Part shown: positions 24,078 through 33,338 of the stretch, one piece after another
How positions within the stretch are numbered: position 1 is the stretch's first letter
Layout: every line of letters starts with the position of its first letter
NCBI GenBank assembly: GCA_031285845.1
Contig: JAITVK010000032.1
Coordinates: 62,001 to 126,000 of the forward strand
Reading direction: 5' to 3'
Origin: Propionibacteriaceae bacterium
GTDB taxonomy: Bacteria; Actinomycetota; Actinomycetes; Propionibacteriales; Propionibacteriaceae
Length of the DNA: 64,000 bases
The notes under the pieces: generated by a model
What the model was told of the DNA's origin: nothing
Database searches by the model: none
Seen by the model: the letters and a program-made list of their open reading frames with translations, nothing else
Made by a program: the position numbers and the translations under genes

Positions 24078-25046
24078 GTGACACGAACCACACCAACCGT
24101 GGTGTCCGAACAGACCGTTTCGTCCACGCCTGCCACCCGACCGACCTCACCCGGCGTTCCACAGGCTTGGTCCGCTTGGGCGAACCGCCATCGGCAGTGG
24201 GTTTTCGCCGGGCCAGCGATGGTGTTCGTCGCGATCCTGCTCGTCTTCCCGCTGGCATGGACGGTCTACCTGTCTCTGACCGACTCGTCAGGCTCGGTAC
24301 GCCGCGCCAAAACTTTCGTCGGAGCGACCAACTACGCCAATGTCCTGACTGACACGGCCCGCTTCTGGCCCGCAGTCGGGCGTACCGTCTATTTCACCGC
24401 TGGGGCGTTGGTGGTCGAGGTCGTCCTCGGAATGCTGATCGCCTTGCTGTTATGGAAACCGTTCACCGGGCAAGCGATCGTTCGCGTCGCCATCATCCTG
24501 CCACTGGTCGCCACCCCGGTGGCCGTCGGCATGATGTGGCGACTGATCTTCGACCCGACGATCGGCTTCGCCAACTACCTGCTCGCCCGAGTCGGTCTGC
24601 CGCCTCAACCGTGGCTGGCCGATCAAACCACGGCACTGCCAACTCTGATGTTCGTCGACATTTGGCAGTGGACCCCGATGGTCACACTGATCCTTCTGGC
24701 CGGTCTGACCGCGCTGCCCGAAGAACCTCACGAGGCGGCGAAAGTCGACGGCGCATCAGGCGCACGACGGTTTTGGCATGTCACACTGCCGATGCTCATG
24801 CCCACGGTCGTCACGGCCGTGCTCTTGCGCGGCATCGACGTTCTGAAAACCTTCGACATCCTCTACGCGACCAAAGGACTCGGCGGCGGCTCCTTCCATG
24901 AGGCCGAGACGTTGAACGTCTACGCCTACGGGCTGAGTTTCGATTACTTCGAGTACGGAACCGCCTCGACTGTTCTGATCCTGTTCTTCGCTCTGATCGT
25001 GGCCGCAGTCATCGGATTGACCCATCGGAAGAAGGTGACGAAATGA
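24078..25046 (+). CDS. Sugar ABC transporter permease, MalF/UgpA type
   Basis: A 322-residue permease with six membrane segments and the EAA loop EEPHEAAKVDGASGARRFWHVTLPML that contacts the ATPase. The frame is open to 24021, but GTG 24078 has AAGGAG at 7-8 bases and gives a usual cytoplasmic N terminus, so I chose it. It follows the binding-protein gene by 72 bases and overlaps the second permease by four (ATGA). The missing ATPase is probably a shared MsiK-like protein encoded elsewhere (inference from known actinobacterial systems). Confidence 0.92.
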   Translation: MTRTTPTVVSEQTVSSTPATRPTSPGVPQAWSAWANRHRQWVFAGPAMVFVAILLVFPLAWTVYLSLTDSSGSVRRAKTFVGATNYANVLTDTARFWPAVGRTVYFTAGALVVEVVLGMLIALLLWKPFTGQAIVRVAIILPLVATPVAVGMMWRLIFDPTIGFANYLLARVGLPPQPWLADQTTALPTLMFVDIWQWTPMVTLILLAGLTALPEEPHEAAKVDGASGARRFWHVTLPMLMPTVVTAVLLRGIDVLKTFDILYATKGLGGGSFHEAETLNVYAYGLSFDYFEYGTASTVLILFFALIVAAVIGLTHRKKVTK

Positions 25047-25858
25047 CCCGCCGAACCGTGACGTCGCTGCTGCGCGCGATCGGGATCGCCGTCATCGTGA
25101 TCGGCTTCCTCGGCCCGATCGTGTGGATGATCCTAGCCTCACTGAAAACGAACGTCGACATCTACGACCCGTCGAAGGTCTTGCTCTTCCGACCGACGAC
25201 CGCGAATTACGCCACCGTGTTCGGGCAGTCACAGTACATCGACTATGTCGTCAACTCGTTCGTGGTCGCGGCCATCTCGACGGCGGCGTCGCTGGTGATC
25301 GCGGTCCCCGCGGCGTACGCCATGGCTCGGTTCTTGATGCGCAAATCGGCCAACCTGGTGTTGCTGGCCCGCGTCATCCCCGGGGTGTCGTTGCTGATCC
25401 CGTGGTATTACGTCTTCTCGAACCTCAAAATGGTCGGTGGTTATTTCGTCCTCATCCTGGCGCACATGTTCGTCGCTTTGCCCCTGATCGTCTACATCAT
25501 GATGAGCTTCTTCGAACAGCTGCCTGAAGAGTTGGAAGAGTCGGGTCAAGTGGACGGTTTGACACCTATCGGCGCGTTCTGGCGTATCACACTGCCTTTG
25601 GCCGCGCCCGGCATCGCCACCTCGACGATCCTGGCCTTCATCTTCTCGTGGAACAATTTCATGTTCGCCTTGGTGTTGTCCAGCGCTCAAACGAAAACCC
25701 TGCCCGTCGCCATCTTCGACTTCATCGGATACGCCTCCATCGACTGGGGCGGATTGATGGCGGCCAGCGTCGTCGTGACCGTCCCCATCATGGCGATCGC
25801 GTTATTCACCCAGAAATACATCGTCACCGGCTTCACCGCTGGCGCCACCAAAGGATGA
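25043..25858 (+). CDS. Sugar ABC transporter permease, MalG/UgpE type
   Basis: A 271-residue permease, partner of the preceding one, with six membrane segments (first: VIVIGFLGPIVWMILASLKT) and the EAA loop EELEESGQVDGLTPIGAFWRITLPL. It forms the transmembrane heterodimer of the importer. Translation is coupled to the upstream gene through ATGA overlap. It ends the recognisable operon; only a 28-codon frame follows before the convergent exporter genes. Confidence 0.92.
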   Translation: MTRRTVTSLLRAIGIAVIVIGFLGPIVWMILASLKTNVDIYDPSKVLLFRPTTANYATVFGQSQYIDYVVNSFVVAAISTAASLVIAVPAAYAMARFLMRKSANLVLLARVIPGVSLLIPWYYVFSNLKMVGGYFVLILAHMFVALPLIVYIMMSFFEQLPEELEESGQVDGLTPIGAFWRITLPLAAPGIATSTILAFIFSWNNFMFALVLSSAQTKTLPVAIFDFIGYASIDWGGLMAASVVVTVPIMAIALFTQKYIVTGFTAGATKG

Positions 25859-25862
25859 GGCG

Positions 25863-25949
25863 ATGAACCACACCGACCGAACTCCCCGAGAACTCCTCAT
25901 TCCGGCCAGCCCCCTGAGGCGCAGACCCCCCAACGCCCAAAACGGTTGA
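25863..25949 (+). CDS. Tiny reading frame after the importer operon, doubtful
   Basis: A 28-codon frame (MNHTDRTPRELLIPASPLRR...) four bases after the permease stop, with AGGATGAGG as ribosome site. It may be the truncated start of a former metabolic gene of the operon or chance. No family can be named. Confidence 0.3.
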   Translation: MNHTDRTPRELLIPASPLRRRPPNAQNG

Positions 25950-25966
25950 CTCCCCAACCGTCGACA

Positions 25967-27205
25967 TCACGTGCCTTCCTGCAGCGCAGTGGCTGGCTCA
26001 AGGCTCGCGGCGCGGCTGGCCGGAATGAGGCCCGACACCACACCGACGACGACCCCCGTGACCGCTGCGGCCACGGCCAAGCGTACGTCGAGCACCGGCG
26101 TCCAGCCTCTGGCCAGCGACCACACAGTGACCACGAGCGTTCCAGCGGCCGTGCCGACCAGACCACCCAGCAACCCCAAGATGGCCGACTCGGCGACAAA
26201 CTGAGCCGCCACCGCGCCACGAGTCGCCCCAATGGCACGCCGTAACCCGATCTCGCCCCGGCGTTCCATGACCGCCATCGAACTGACCACAGCGATCGTC
26301 ACGCCGCCGATCGCCAAAGCGACGAAGCCGAGGATCAGAAACAACGAATTCACGTCAGCCGTCAACTGCTGACGCGTCGACGACATCGGCGGTGGCATGA
26401 CAACCTGATAGCCGGATGGATTGTCCGAACTGAGTTGCAGCCCGATCTGGCCGCTCAGAATCGGGCCAGCGCCCAACTCCACTCCGACATGCAGTTCGCC
26501 GGGGTTAGTCAGACCCAGCGTCGCTCGAGCAGTCGACTGGGGCACGATGACCGCGTCGAGCAGGTCAGCGGCGTACTCCACCTGATCGACGACCCCGATC
26601 ACCGTGAAACTGGTTGCTCCAATGAAGATCGCCGGTTGATTGTCCACCCGAAGAACCCCGAGCAGGCGGGCGGCGCGTACCCCTAACACCGCGACCCGCT
26701 CAGCCCGCTGCTCATGGAAGTTGTCGATCCACACACCCTCGTGAAGATGGCCTCTCACAGCGTCCAACAGCCCGGGGGTGGCCGTCATGATCTGGGGTTG
26801 CCGGGTCGGCGCGGCCGCCGGATCATGGACTGGACTGGCCGTGACCTGGCCGGGAGGCGGGTCAAGCTTGGTGATCGTTCCGGCGCAGGTCACCCCGTTG
26901 AGACGGGTCGCCCGCTCGGCGGCGTCCCAAGGCAGTGCGGCCGGTGGGGCCGCACCCAGTTGTGCCTGGTCGGCGGCCGGTTTGACCAACCCGTGGCGCG
27001 CGGTGACGGCGTCGAACCTGGCTTGAACTTGACGCGCGCCCGTCTGCGCGAAACCGACCGTCGCCACCAAGGATCCGATCCCCAACACGACCACCAACGC
27101 GGTCAGCGCCAACCGCCCGGGACGCCCGGCCAACCCGAGGATCGCTTCGACCACGACATCGCGAACCCCGAAGGCGTCCGTACGGCGTGTGAACGGATTG
27201 GTCAT
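25967..27205 (-). CDS. MacB/FtsX-type ABC transporter permease
   Basis: A 412-residue permease: one N-terminal membrane helix (LALTALVVVLGIGSLVATVGF), a large extracellular domain of about 230 residues and three C-terminal helices. The FtsX signature MAVMERRGEIGLRRAIGATRGAVAAQF lies about residues 310-336. Such permeases work with a MacB/LolD-type ATPase and an adaptor by a mechanotransmission mechanism, expelling peptides or lipoproteins from the outer leaflet. Its ATG overlaps the ATPase stop by four bases; it is the last gene of the exporter operon. Confidence 0.88.
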   Translation of the reverse strand: MTNPFTRRTDAFGVRDVVVEAILGLAGRPGRLALTALVVVLGIGSLVATVGFAQTGARQVQARFDAVTARHGLVKPAADQAQLGAAPPAALPWDAAERATRLNGVTCAGTITKLDPPPGQVTASPVHDPAAAPTRQPQIMTATPGLLDAVRGHLHEGVWIDNFHEQRAERVAVLGVRAARLLGVLRVDNQPAIFIGATSFTVIGVVDQVEYAADLLDAVIVPQSTARATLGLTNPGELHVGVELGAGPILSGQIGLQLSSDNPSGYQVVMPPPMSSTRQQLTADVNSLFLILGFVALAIGGVTIAVVSSMAVMERRGEIGLRRAIGATRGAVAAQFVAESAILGLLGGLVGTAAGTLVVTVWSLARGWTPVLDVRLAVAAAVTGVVVGVVSGLIPASRAASLEPATALQEGT

Positions 27206-27897
27206 GCCGCCTCCCGCAATCGACCGTCGTCCATCGTGTGGCGACGGCCGGCCGCCCGCGCGACCGTGTGGTCATGAGTGACCACCACCACGGTCAGGCC
27301 GTCGGCATTCAGTTCGCCCAACAACTCCAACACTCCTTGTGACGTGGCTTTGTCCAGGTTGCCGGTCGGTTCGTCGGCCAGCAAGACAGTCGGGGTTCCC
27401 GCGACTGCTCTGGCCAGAGCCACCCGCTGGCGCTCGCCGCCGGACAATGTCGGCGGATAAGCGCCGACACGATGGGCGAGCCCCATCCGATTCAGCGCGG
27501 TCACGGCGCGGTCACGGCGTTCGCCACGTGGCACTCCGGAATAGGACATGCCCAGTAGGACATTCTCCAACACTGTTCGTCGGGCCAGCAGATGGAAAGC
27601 CTGGAACACGAAACCCAGTTCGCGACCACGCAGAGACGTACGGGCCTTGTCGGCCAGCCCTGCGGTGTCGACCCCGGCCAACTCGTACCGCCCGATCGTG
27701 GGGACGTCGAGCAAGCCGAGCAGATTCAACAACGTCGATTTGCCCGAACCGGAAGGGCCCATGATGGAGAGGAAGTCGCCGCGCCGAATCTCCAAATCGA
27801 CCCCCCGGACGGCCAACACGTTCGGCGGGAAGGACTTCGAGACGTCCGACAAACGGATCACCACCTCACCCGGGGTCGGACCGGTCATGGCGCTCAT
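27202..27897 (-). CDS. MacB/LolD-type ABC transporter ATPase
   Basis: A 231-residue ATPase: Walker A GPSGSGKSTLLN, Q-loop FVFQAFHLL, signature LSGGERQRVALARA, Walker B TVLLADEPTGNLD and switch His in VVVVTHDHTVA. The sequence DEPTGNLD marks the MacB/LolD/FtsE group. Four-base overlaps on both sides tie it to the adaptor and the permease. It supplies energy to the adjacent FtsX-type permease. Confidence 0.95.
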   Translation of the reverse strand: MSAMTGPTPGEVVIRLSDVSKSFPPNVLAVRGVDLEIRRGDFLSIMGPSGSGKSTLLNLLGLLDVPTIGRYELAGVDTAGLADKARTSLRGRELGFVFQAFHLLARRTVLENVLLGMSYSGVPRGERRDRAVTALNRMGLAHRVGAYPPTLSGGERQRVALARAVAGTPTVLLADEPTGNLDKATSQGVLELLGELNADGLTVVVVTHDHTVARAAGRRHTMDDGRLREAA

Positions 27898-29741
27898 CGG
27901 GGTGTCGAGGTCGGGTCGGTCGGATTGGTCTGACTGGCCCCTTGGCCGATCACCACCAGATCACCGGCTGTGATCGGCGGGGTGGCTCGGGTGATCTCGA
28001 CCATGCCTTCGGCGGACAGGCCCGTCTCCACGTCGACGACGGTCGTTTTCTGGTCGCGGGCCGCCACCCCGGGTTCTAGACCGCCGCTGACGACCGTGAT
28101 TCGGGCGTGACCCGCCGTGTCCGCTGAGACAGCCGCCACCGGAACGAGCAGTGACTCGGTCGAACTCGTGCCCACGTCCATCGTCACCTGCTGGTTGCCA
28201 ACCAAGTCGGCGGCGGCCAAGCCGCCCAAGTCACCCAAGGTGACCGCGACGGCGCAGCGTTGTGGCGCAGCGGCCGCTCCATCCCGGCCCGTCGTCTTGC
28301 CCGGCGTCGAGGCCGTGCCCGCTTCGTCACAGATCGACGTGATCACGCCATGAATCGTGCCCCCGCCCGGGATTGTCAACATCGCCGGACCGTCGACTCG
28401 GAGTAACCCGGCTTCGTCCATGCCTACTTGAGCGGTGATGGCGATCTGCGCGCCCGACAACACCAGTGGGGCGGGGGCGGCGGCCTGACTGGTCTCTGAG
28501 CGGTTGGCCAGCTTGGCCAGATCGTCCCCGACACCGACATGGACTTCGTCGACGCGACGCGGCAGATCTGGGACGAACACGACCGCGCCGACCGGCATGA
28601 TCGCCCAGGCGTCCCGCTGCGCGTCGGTCAACGTCTGCTCGGCTCGAGTCTGCCCGCGTCGAGCCAACTCGACAGCGTCCTTGGCCTGTTGGAGAGCTGA
28701 CTCGCTGTGTTCGACCATGTCACCGGCTTGACGAAGATCGTCCCCGAGTCGCTGATCGGCAGACCCCGGATCCGTCGCCGCGCCCTGATTCGCGCCCGCT
28801 GGCGTGTCATGGTTCCGTTGGGCGGTGGCTTGATCGGCTTTGGCCGCGTCCAACGCCTTCTCGGCCCGTACGACATCCTCCTTGGCGCGTTTGAGAGTCG
28901 TCGCCGCGTCGCTCACCCCGTCTTCCGCACTGCGCACCTTGAGCGTCGCCAGCTCGCCACCATCCGGGGCCGAATAGCCCGCTCGTCCGTACAACGCCCG
29001 TACGGCCTCGGCCAACGCCGCGTCGTAGGAGGCTGAAGCCGGACCAGCGTCGAGCCCGAGGTCGTTCAGCGCCGCCCTGAGTTCGGTCACATCCGCGCCA
29101 CTCGACCCGGCGCTCAACGAACGGTACGACGGGAAGTCGCCGCGCAGGACGAACACCGGGCGACCGGACACTTCCAAGACCACATCGCCGGCGTTGACCT
29201 GCGAGCCGACCGTGGGAACCTGGCCGGTCACGACCGCGGCAACCGCGTCTTCCGGGGTTGGCGGCGTCACCGAGACGCGATCGGTGAACGCGACATCGGC
29301 CCGACCGACCACCCGGGCCGTGATCTGACGGGCCTCAACTTTGGCGGTGATCAGCCCTTCGGTCGGCGGCGGAGAGGCCGCCCGCTGCGGCGACAACACC
29401 ACCCCGCCCAAGACATAGCCGATGATCAGTCCAAGGACTCCGACCCCGGCCAAGACCCACACCGCGCGCCCCGAACGCCACAACGAGACACGCGTCAGAC
29501 GACTAGAGAGCGGGTCGGCTCGTACGCCACTGTCAACGCCCGCTCCGTCTGATGGGTTGTCACGCCACGCGACAGTCTGCGGATCGTCGAAGATGAGCGT
29601 GTCAACCCCGACAGCGTGGTCGACCTCGGGTGGAGCGGCTCGTACGACCTCCTGTGACACGCTGTGATCGTCAGGTGGGGGCGGGCCTGGGGGGTTCGTC
29701 GCGCCGTCAGGAGTCGGCGTCGAAGGGTCATTCGTCGTCAC
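27894..29741 (-). CDS. Membrane-fusion adaptor with peptidoglycan-binding domain
   Basis: A 615-residue adaptor protein. A 100-residue proline-rich cytoplasmic N terminus is followed by one membrane helix (AVWVLAGVGVLGLIIGYVLGG), a beta-barrel/biotinyl-like part, a peptidoglycan-binding segment (SYRSLSAGSSGADVTELRAAL, then NDLGLDAG), a long coiled coil (about residues 265-390, heptads of Ala/Lys/Glu), and a C-terminal HlyD-like barrel domain (VPVAAVSADTAGHARITVVSGGLEPG). This MacA-like form with a PG-binding domain is common in Actinomycetota next to MacB-type exporters, as here. The coiled coil would bridge the cell wall. Confidence 0.85.
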   Translation of the reverse strand: MTTNDPSTPTPDGATNPPGPPPPDDHSVSQEVVRAAPPEVDHAVGVDTLIFDDPQTVAWRDNPSDGAGVDSGVRADPLSSRLTRVSLWRSGRAVWVLAGVGVLGLIIGYVLGGVVLSPQRAASPPPTEGLITAKVEARQITARVVGRADVAFTDRVSVTPPTPEDAVAAVVTGQVPTVGSQVNAGDVVLEVSGRPVFVLRGDFPSYRSLSAGSSGADVTELRAALNDLGLDAGPASASYDAALAEAVRALYGRAGYSAPDGGELATLKVRSAEDGVSDAATTLKRAKEDVVRAEKALDAAKADQATAQRNHDTPAGANQGAATDPGSADQRLGDDLRQAGDMVEHSESALQQAKDAVELARRGQTRAEQTLTDAQRDAWAIMPVGAVVFVPDLPRRVDEVHVGVGDDLAKLANRSETSQAAAPAPLVLSGAQIAITAQVGMDEAGLLRVDGPAMLTIPGGGTIHGVITSICDEAGTASTPGKTTGRDGAAAAPQRCAVAVTLGDLGGLAAADLVGNQQVTMDVGTSSTESLLVPVAAVSADTAGHARITVVSGGLEPGVAARDQKTTVVDVETGLSAEGMVEITRATPPITAGDLVVIGQGASQTNPTDPTSTPR

Positions 29742-29899
29742 AATCCCTCTCCGTACTCGGGTAGGCCAAGCTGCCCACGGTATGGCATCGAAGAGAAGAG
29801 AAACCCCCTTTGGTCTCCCCTAGGACGCTCTCGACAGTACCGACGATGAATCGGCATGTCAACCCCATGTTTGGCGAGCGCCGTCCTGACCGGGGCGGA

Positions 29900-30790
29900 T
29901 CACCACGTCGCCGCCAACACTTCGAGGCGATCTAACTCAGCATGATGTTCGCGAATGAACTTCTCATCCAACGAGACCCGAATATCGGTCAGCTGAGCGA
30001 GGTAATCCGTCTCGGCCCGACAGTCAAAATCAGCCAACGCGACCTCACGCTCGGGAGCCGTGCCCAACAAACTCTTCTCCTCGACGGGGATGTCGGTGGA
30101 TGGTCGGGTTCCATCCCACTCCCGGGTTGGCGGCTCCGGCTGTGGATGACGGGCTTGAGCCTGGCCCGCGCACGACTGGTCAGTCTTCGGATCGGCGGCG
30201 TCGTAGTCACCATAGAGCGCGCGACTATAGGCGTCAGCCTCAGCCGCGCTCAAACCGGCTTGGTGACTGGCGTTCGCATCCTGTGCGTTCTCGATCAGAT
30301 CACGCGCGTCTGGTGCTTCCCTGAGCCCGTAACCGAACCTCGCCACCACGTCACGATCCGGTGACAGGAGAGGGATGGGCAGATCGGTGAGCAACCTTGT
30401 CAGGCGCAGCCCAGCGTTTGAATCCTCACCTGGCACGTACGGCCGAGGTTCGTAACGAAAACCGCGCTGCGCCATACACCTGGCGATGTCATTCTCATTA
30501 GCGCCGAAGACTTGCTGGCGCGAAGCGCGATCCGCCGGATCCTGCGCGGGTCCATCCAGCGCCAGCGCGTACCGAGCCAGCGGCAACGGCGGATCCACTG
30601 GAGTCCAGTCACTGGCCTGGGGGCTTTCCATAGCCGCTGACGAGGCTGAGGTCATGACCGGCTCTGGAGTAGTGGGCGACTCCGACCACCCCGCATCGGG
30701 GACAGCCCCGTGAGTGCAGCCACCCAGCGAGCACACTATCGCGGCCAACACCACAATCGCCGCGCGCCAGTCATGCCCTATGCGACTCAT
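29900..30790 (-). CDS. Putative lipoprotein of unknown function
   Basis: A 296-residue exported protein with a lipoprotein signal (AAIVVLAAIVCSLGGC, lipid Cys at about residue 25). The mature part has a Ser/Pro/Thr-rich linker and then a helical domain with several cysteines (DIARCMAQRGFRYEP, KTDQSCAGQ, DFDCRAETDY). Such patterns occur in actinobacterial proteins encoded before peptidoglycan-binding adaptor/MacB exporter genes, as here, but no function is known. It follows the tiny secreted peptide gene by six bases and is separated from the adaptor gene by 158 bases. Confidence 0.75.
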   Translation of the reverse strand: MSRIGHDWRAAIVVLAAIVCSLGGCTHGAVPDAGWSESPTTPEPVMTSASSAAMESPQASDWTPVDPPLPLARYALALDGPAQDPADRASRQQVFGANENDIARCMAQRGFRYEPRPYVPGEDSNAGLRLTRLLTDLPIPLLSPDRDVVARFGYGLREAPDARDLIENAQDANASHQAGLSAAEADAYSRALYGDYDAADPKTDQSCAGQAQARHPQPEPPTREWDGTRPSTDIPVEEKSLLGTAPEREVALADFDCRAETDYLAQLTDIRVSLDEKFIREHHAELDRLEVLAATW

Positions 30791-30796
30791 AGGGGA

Positions 30797-30955
30797 TTAG
30801 GCCTTTCCATCGTACGCACACCAGACCTCATCCGACTCCCTGTGCTGGTTTGAGATGTGGCCCATGGCGTTGTGAGTGTTTGGTATGCCCGTGAGCCCAA
30901 CCAATCCCATCGTGAGTGCTGCCAAAACGACACCCACTGTTCTACGTGTCTTCAT
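30797..30955 (-). CDS. Tiny secreted peptide precursor
   Basis: A 52-residue product: signal peptide (MKTRRTVGVVLAALTMGLVG) and a mature peptide of about 28-30 residues ending SDEVWCAYDGKA. ATG 30955 has GAAGGGAGATG as ribosome site. The frame continues upstream to 31057 but that part is unlikely to be used. Lying six bases before a lipoprotein gene and close to a MacB-type exporter, it may be a secreted signal or bacteriocin-like peptide (inference). No family recognised. Confidence 0.6.
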   Translation of the reverse strand: MKTRRTVGVVLAALTMGLVGLTGIPNTHNAMGHISNQHRESDEVWCAYDGKA

Positions 30956-31275
30956 ATCATCTCCCTTCGCTTTCCTGGTCCGACCCCGTGCCAGACCAAT
31001 GCTCTCCAGGAAGTCGAGGGAACCAACACCGTCCCCTCGATTTCGACATTTCGACATTTCGACGCTTCCTCGAAGAGAATCTCCTCGTCAAGTGCACAAT
31101 ATCGCTGGTTAGTTGTGGGAGGACTTGAGGGGTGGCAGAGGCGGGTGACCCCGACGAGCCGGCGACGGCGCGGTGGCGGAATTCATCACCACGACGCGTC
31201 GCACCGACGGAGTCCGGTAACCGTCTCGATCTTCGGCGCCGTCGTCACCGCGACCGCGGTCAGTGACCGTACCTC
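30956..31275. other. Intergenic region with three tandem octamers
   Basis: No gene seen. At 31041-31064 the octamer ATTTCGAC is repeated three times without interruption, 86 bases upstream of the tiny peptide gene, a position suitable for an operator. Confidence 0.6.
31041..31064. repeat. Three perfect tandem octamers
   Basis: ATTTCGAC three times in a row. In a GC-rich intergenic region this may be a short tandem repeat serving as regulator sites for the peptide/lipoprotein unit. Confidence 0.8.
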
Positions 31276-31947
31276 CTAGACGCCGACGCTGCGACGACGT
31301 GGGTTCCAGGTCAGCTCCGGCAGTGGATGCCGACCCAGAGCGTACGCCGCGATGACCGTTAGACCACTGACAGCCACTGGCGATGGCGCGAACTCCGCCA
31401 AACCGAACACACCGACCAGCAAAGCGGCCCAGACCGCGATCTGTTGGGGGGCTTGGCGGGTGATCCACGACTCGACCCTGGGGCAAATCAGATGAATGAA
31501 ACCTGTTGCGGCGGCTGCGAACAGCAGCGTGTTGGATAAGCACACATAGCCACGGAAGTTCAGAACTGCGTCAGAGTAATCCCAGAACGGGTTGAATCCG
31601 AAGCGCCAGACCAGGATTTGTGCTGAGACGTATTCCACGATCGCGCAGCAGACGCCCGCCAGCAGCCACACAGCGACCGGGTGCAATCTGAAGCGCAGCG
31701 CGAACGGACGAATGCCGAAAGCGCACATCACAGCTCCCGCGCCATACACCAGGTACGGATCGGTGATGTTCGCCGTGATGGAGTCGTCGTACGCCTGCCC
31801 GGTGGCCACCCATGACACGCCGGAGGCGATGATCTCCATCCAGTGTCCGGCGAATGAGAAGGCCACGAAGTACAGCGCCACGACGCACCCACTCATGCCC
31901 AGACGATGAAGTCGGGCTAACGGTGATGTCGACGTGCTCCTACTCAT
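31276..31947 (-). CDS. Putative ABC transporter permease-like membrane protein (CmpB family)
   Basis: A 223-residue membrane protein with about six hydrophobic segments. The stretch LAGVCCAIVEYVSAQILVWRFGFNPFWDYSDAVLNFRGYVCLSNTLLF matches the conserved part of the ABC_trans_CmpB family (EY..........WDYSD..N..G..CL), whose transport role was never proven. I chose ATG 31947 because GATACT lies six bases before it, consistent with a leaderless transcript; GTG 31995 is possible. No partner gene is adjacent. Confidence 0.75.
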   Translation of the reverse strand: MSRSTSTSPLARLHRLGMSGCVVALYFVAFSFAGHWMEIIASGVSWVATGQAYDDSITANITDPYLVYGAGAVMCAFGIRPFALRFRLHPVAVWLLAGVCCAIVEYVSAQILVWRFGFNPFWDYSDAVLNFRGYVCLSNTLLFAAAATGFIHLICPRVESWITRQAPQQIAVWAALLVGVFGLAEFAPSPVAVSGLTVIAAYALGRHPLPELTWNPRRRSVGV

Positions 31948-32140
31948 AGTTCCAGTATCGCCGGTTTTCGAGTCGATGACACTGGGGGAAGCCACTGAAC
32001 TTGACTAGGGAAAACATGAGGATTGGGGTAGGGATAACCCCACTGAAAAGGTTGACGCCGATCCGTACGATGTCCGGATTCGCGCGGCTGATTCCTATCA
32101 CCTCGACTATTTCATGCCATGGTCGAGGTATCCTGGCTCT

Positions 32141-32737
32141 ATGGGGGATCCTCGAAAACGTCAGCGGTGGCCACCGGCCGTCGCTTCGGTGGTTGTGATC
32201 ATCGCCGCCGCCATCGGCGTGACCATCGGAATGGGCGGCTTCAAGCCTGTGACCTACCAGTACGAACCTGCCGAGATCGATCAAGTGCTGAACCTCGGAC
32301 CCTGGGAAGTAGCGATTCATGACGCCTGGGTCACCGCCGACGACGGCGACGATCAACAGACGACGCTGACCATCCACGCCACGTGTCGCAACACCACAAA
32401 CACTGGCGACGCTCTCAACTCGTACGTCGACACCTCGCTGGCCATCAGGGATCCGGTCAACCGACTCTACGCCGAAGACCTGACGCTCTGGGTCGGCCCA
32501 TGGAACCGCGCGTTGTCCGGTGCGGATGCTCTCAACCCCGCGGATGAACCGGTGCAGTGTCGCGTAGTGGCCAGTTTCGCGCGCCCCTTCGACGGCGCTT
32601 TGGCGATCGACGTCATCGCCATGCCGGTCGTGGCTGGGGTCGGTCGGTGGGACAGCGTCGAGGCCGCGCCGTGGGAATTCGCCACCACCCATCCCTACCT
32701 GCTCCACCTGACGGCCGAACCCTCCAGCTCCAACTGA
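32141..32737 (+). CDS. Membrane-anchored or secreted protein of unknown function
   Basis: A 198-residue protein with an N-terminal hydrophobic helix (AVASVVVIIAAAIGVTIGMGG) after a short basic stretch, then an extracellular beta-rich domain (LGPWEVAIHDAWVTADDGDDQQTTLTIHATCRNTT), which resembles DUF4352-like extracellular domains. ATG 32141 is preceded by a good -10 sequence TATCCT exactly six bases upstream, so a leaderless mRNA is likely; this decides the start over ATG 32114. It converges on a group of genes encoding similarly built proteins. Confidence 0.65.
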   Translation: MGDPRKRQRWPPAVASVVVIIAAAIGVTIGMGGFKPVTYQYEPAEIDQVLNLGPWEVAIHDAWVTADDGDDQQTTLTIHATCRNTTNTGDALNSYVDTSLAIRDPVNRLYAEDLTLWVGPWNRALSGADALNPADEPVQCRVVASFARPFDGALAIDVIAMPVVAGVGRWDSVEAAPWEFATTHPYLLHLTAEPSSSN

Positions 32738-32822
32738 GGAACCGGCGATCAATCATCACTTTCCCAGGCGGGGGTCGCATTTCTGACGTACGCACGATGT
32801 CGTACGTGCGCGAAGCGCGTTG

Positions 32823-33338
32823 TCACGCTCCCGGGGTCACGACACCGACTGTCCTGAGGCCACCGGGGTCGGACTCGATGGCGATCCCGCGAATCTGATC
32901 CAGGTAGCGGTCAGGGACTTCGAAGTAGACGTCGCCGTCGTGTTCGGTTCCAGGGCTAGCCAAGGCTTGATCGCAGAGGGTCCGACCATCGGAGGCGAAA
33001 GCGCCGGTGTTGATCCACTGGTCAGTGTCAGCCCCGATCAAGCGCAGCGAGCAGCGCGCGGTCGTGGCGCCGACTGGCACGACGACCGACAGATGGGCGA
33101 CGACGAAGGTGGCGCCAGGTCTGGCGATCTCATCAATGTCGCCGTCCCCATCCACGCGTTCGGTGACGCGCTGAAAACTGTTCAACCGGAAGACGACGCC
33201 CTCACTTGTGGTCAGCCTCTCGCCCGGTCCGCCGATGTGGAAACTCTCCGCCTGCCAGGCCCACCAGAATCCTCGAGCACCGGCCAACACCAGAACACAC
33301 GCCAAACCGACCAGCGCGGTCTTGATCCACGGTCTCAT
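32823..33338 (-). CDS. Secreted/membrane-anchored protein of unknown function
   Basis: A 171-residue protein with an N-terminal helix (TALVGLACVLVLAGARGFWWAW) and an extracellular beta-domain (TSEGVVFRLNSFQRVTERV..., ATFVVAHLSVVVPVGATTARCSLRLIGAD) of the DUF4352-like type. It is third in an operon after a polytopic membrane protein and a similar secreted protein; its start overlaps the preceding stop by four bases. The three proteins may form one envelope complex (inference). Function unknown. Confidence 0.7.
   Translation of the reverse strand: MRPWIKTALVGLACVLVLAGARGFWWAWQAESFHIGGPGERLTTSEGVVFRLNSFQRVTERVDGDGDIDEIARPGATFVVAHLSVVVPVGATTARCSLRLIGADTDQWINTGAFASDGRTLCDQALASPGTEHDGDVYFEVPDRYLDQIRGIAIESDPGGLRTVGVVTPGA

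Noticed and set aside
32791..32810. CGCACG...CGTGCG inverted repeat between convergent genes as terminator
   Set aside because: Only 6-bp arms and no T-tract; too weak to call.
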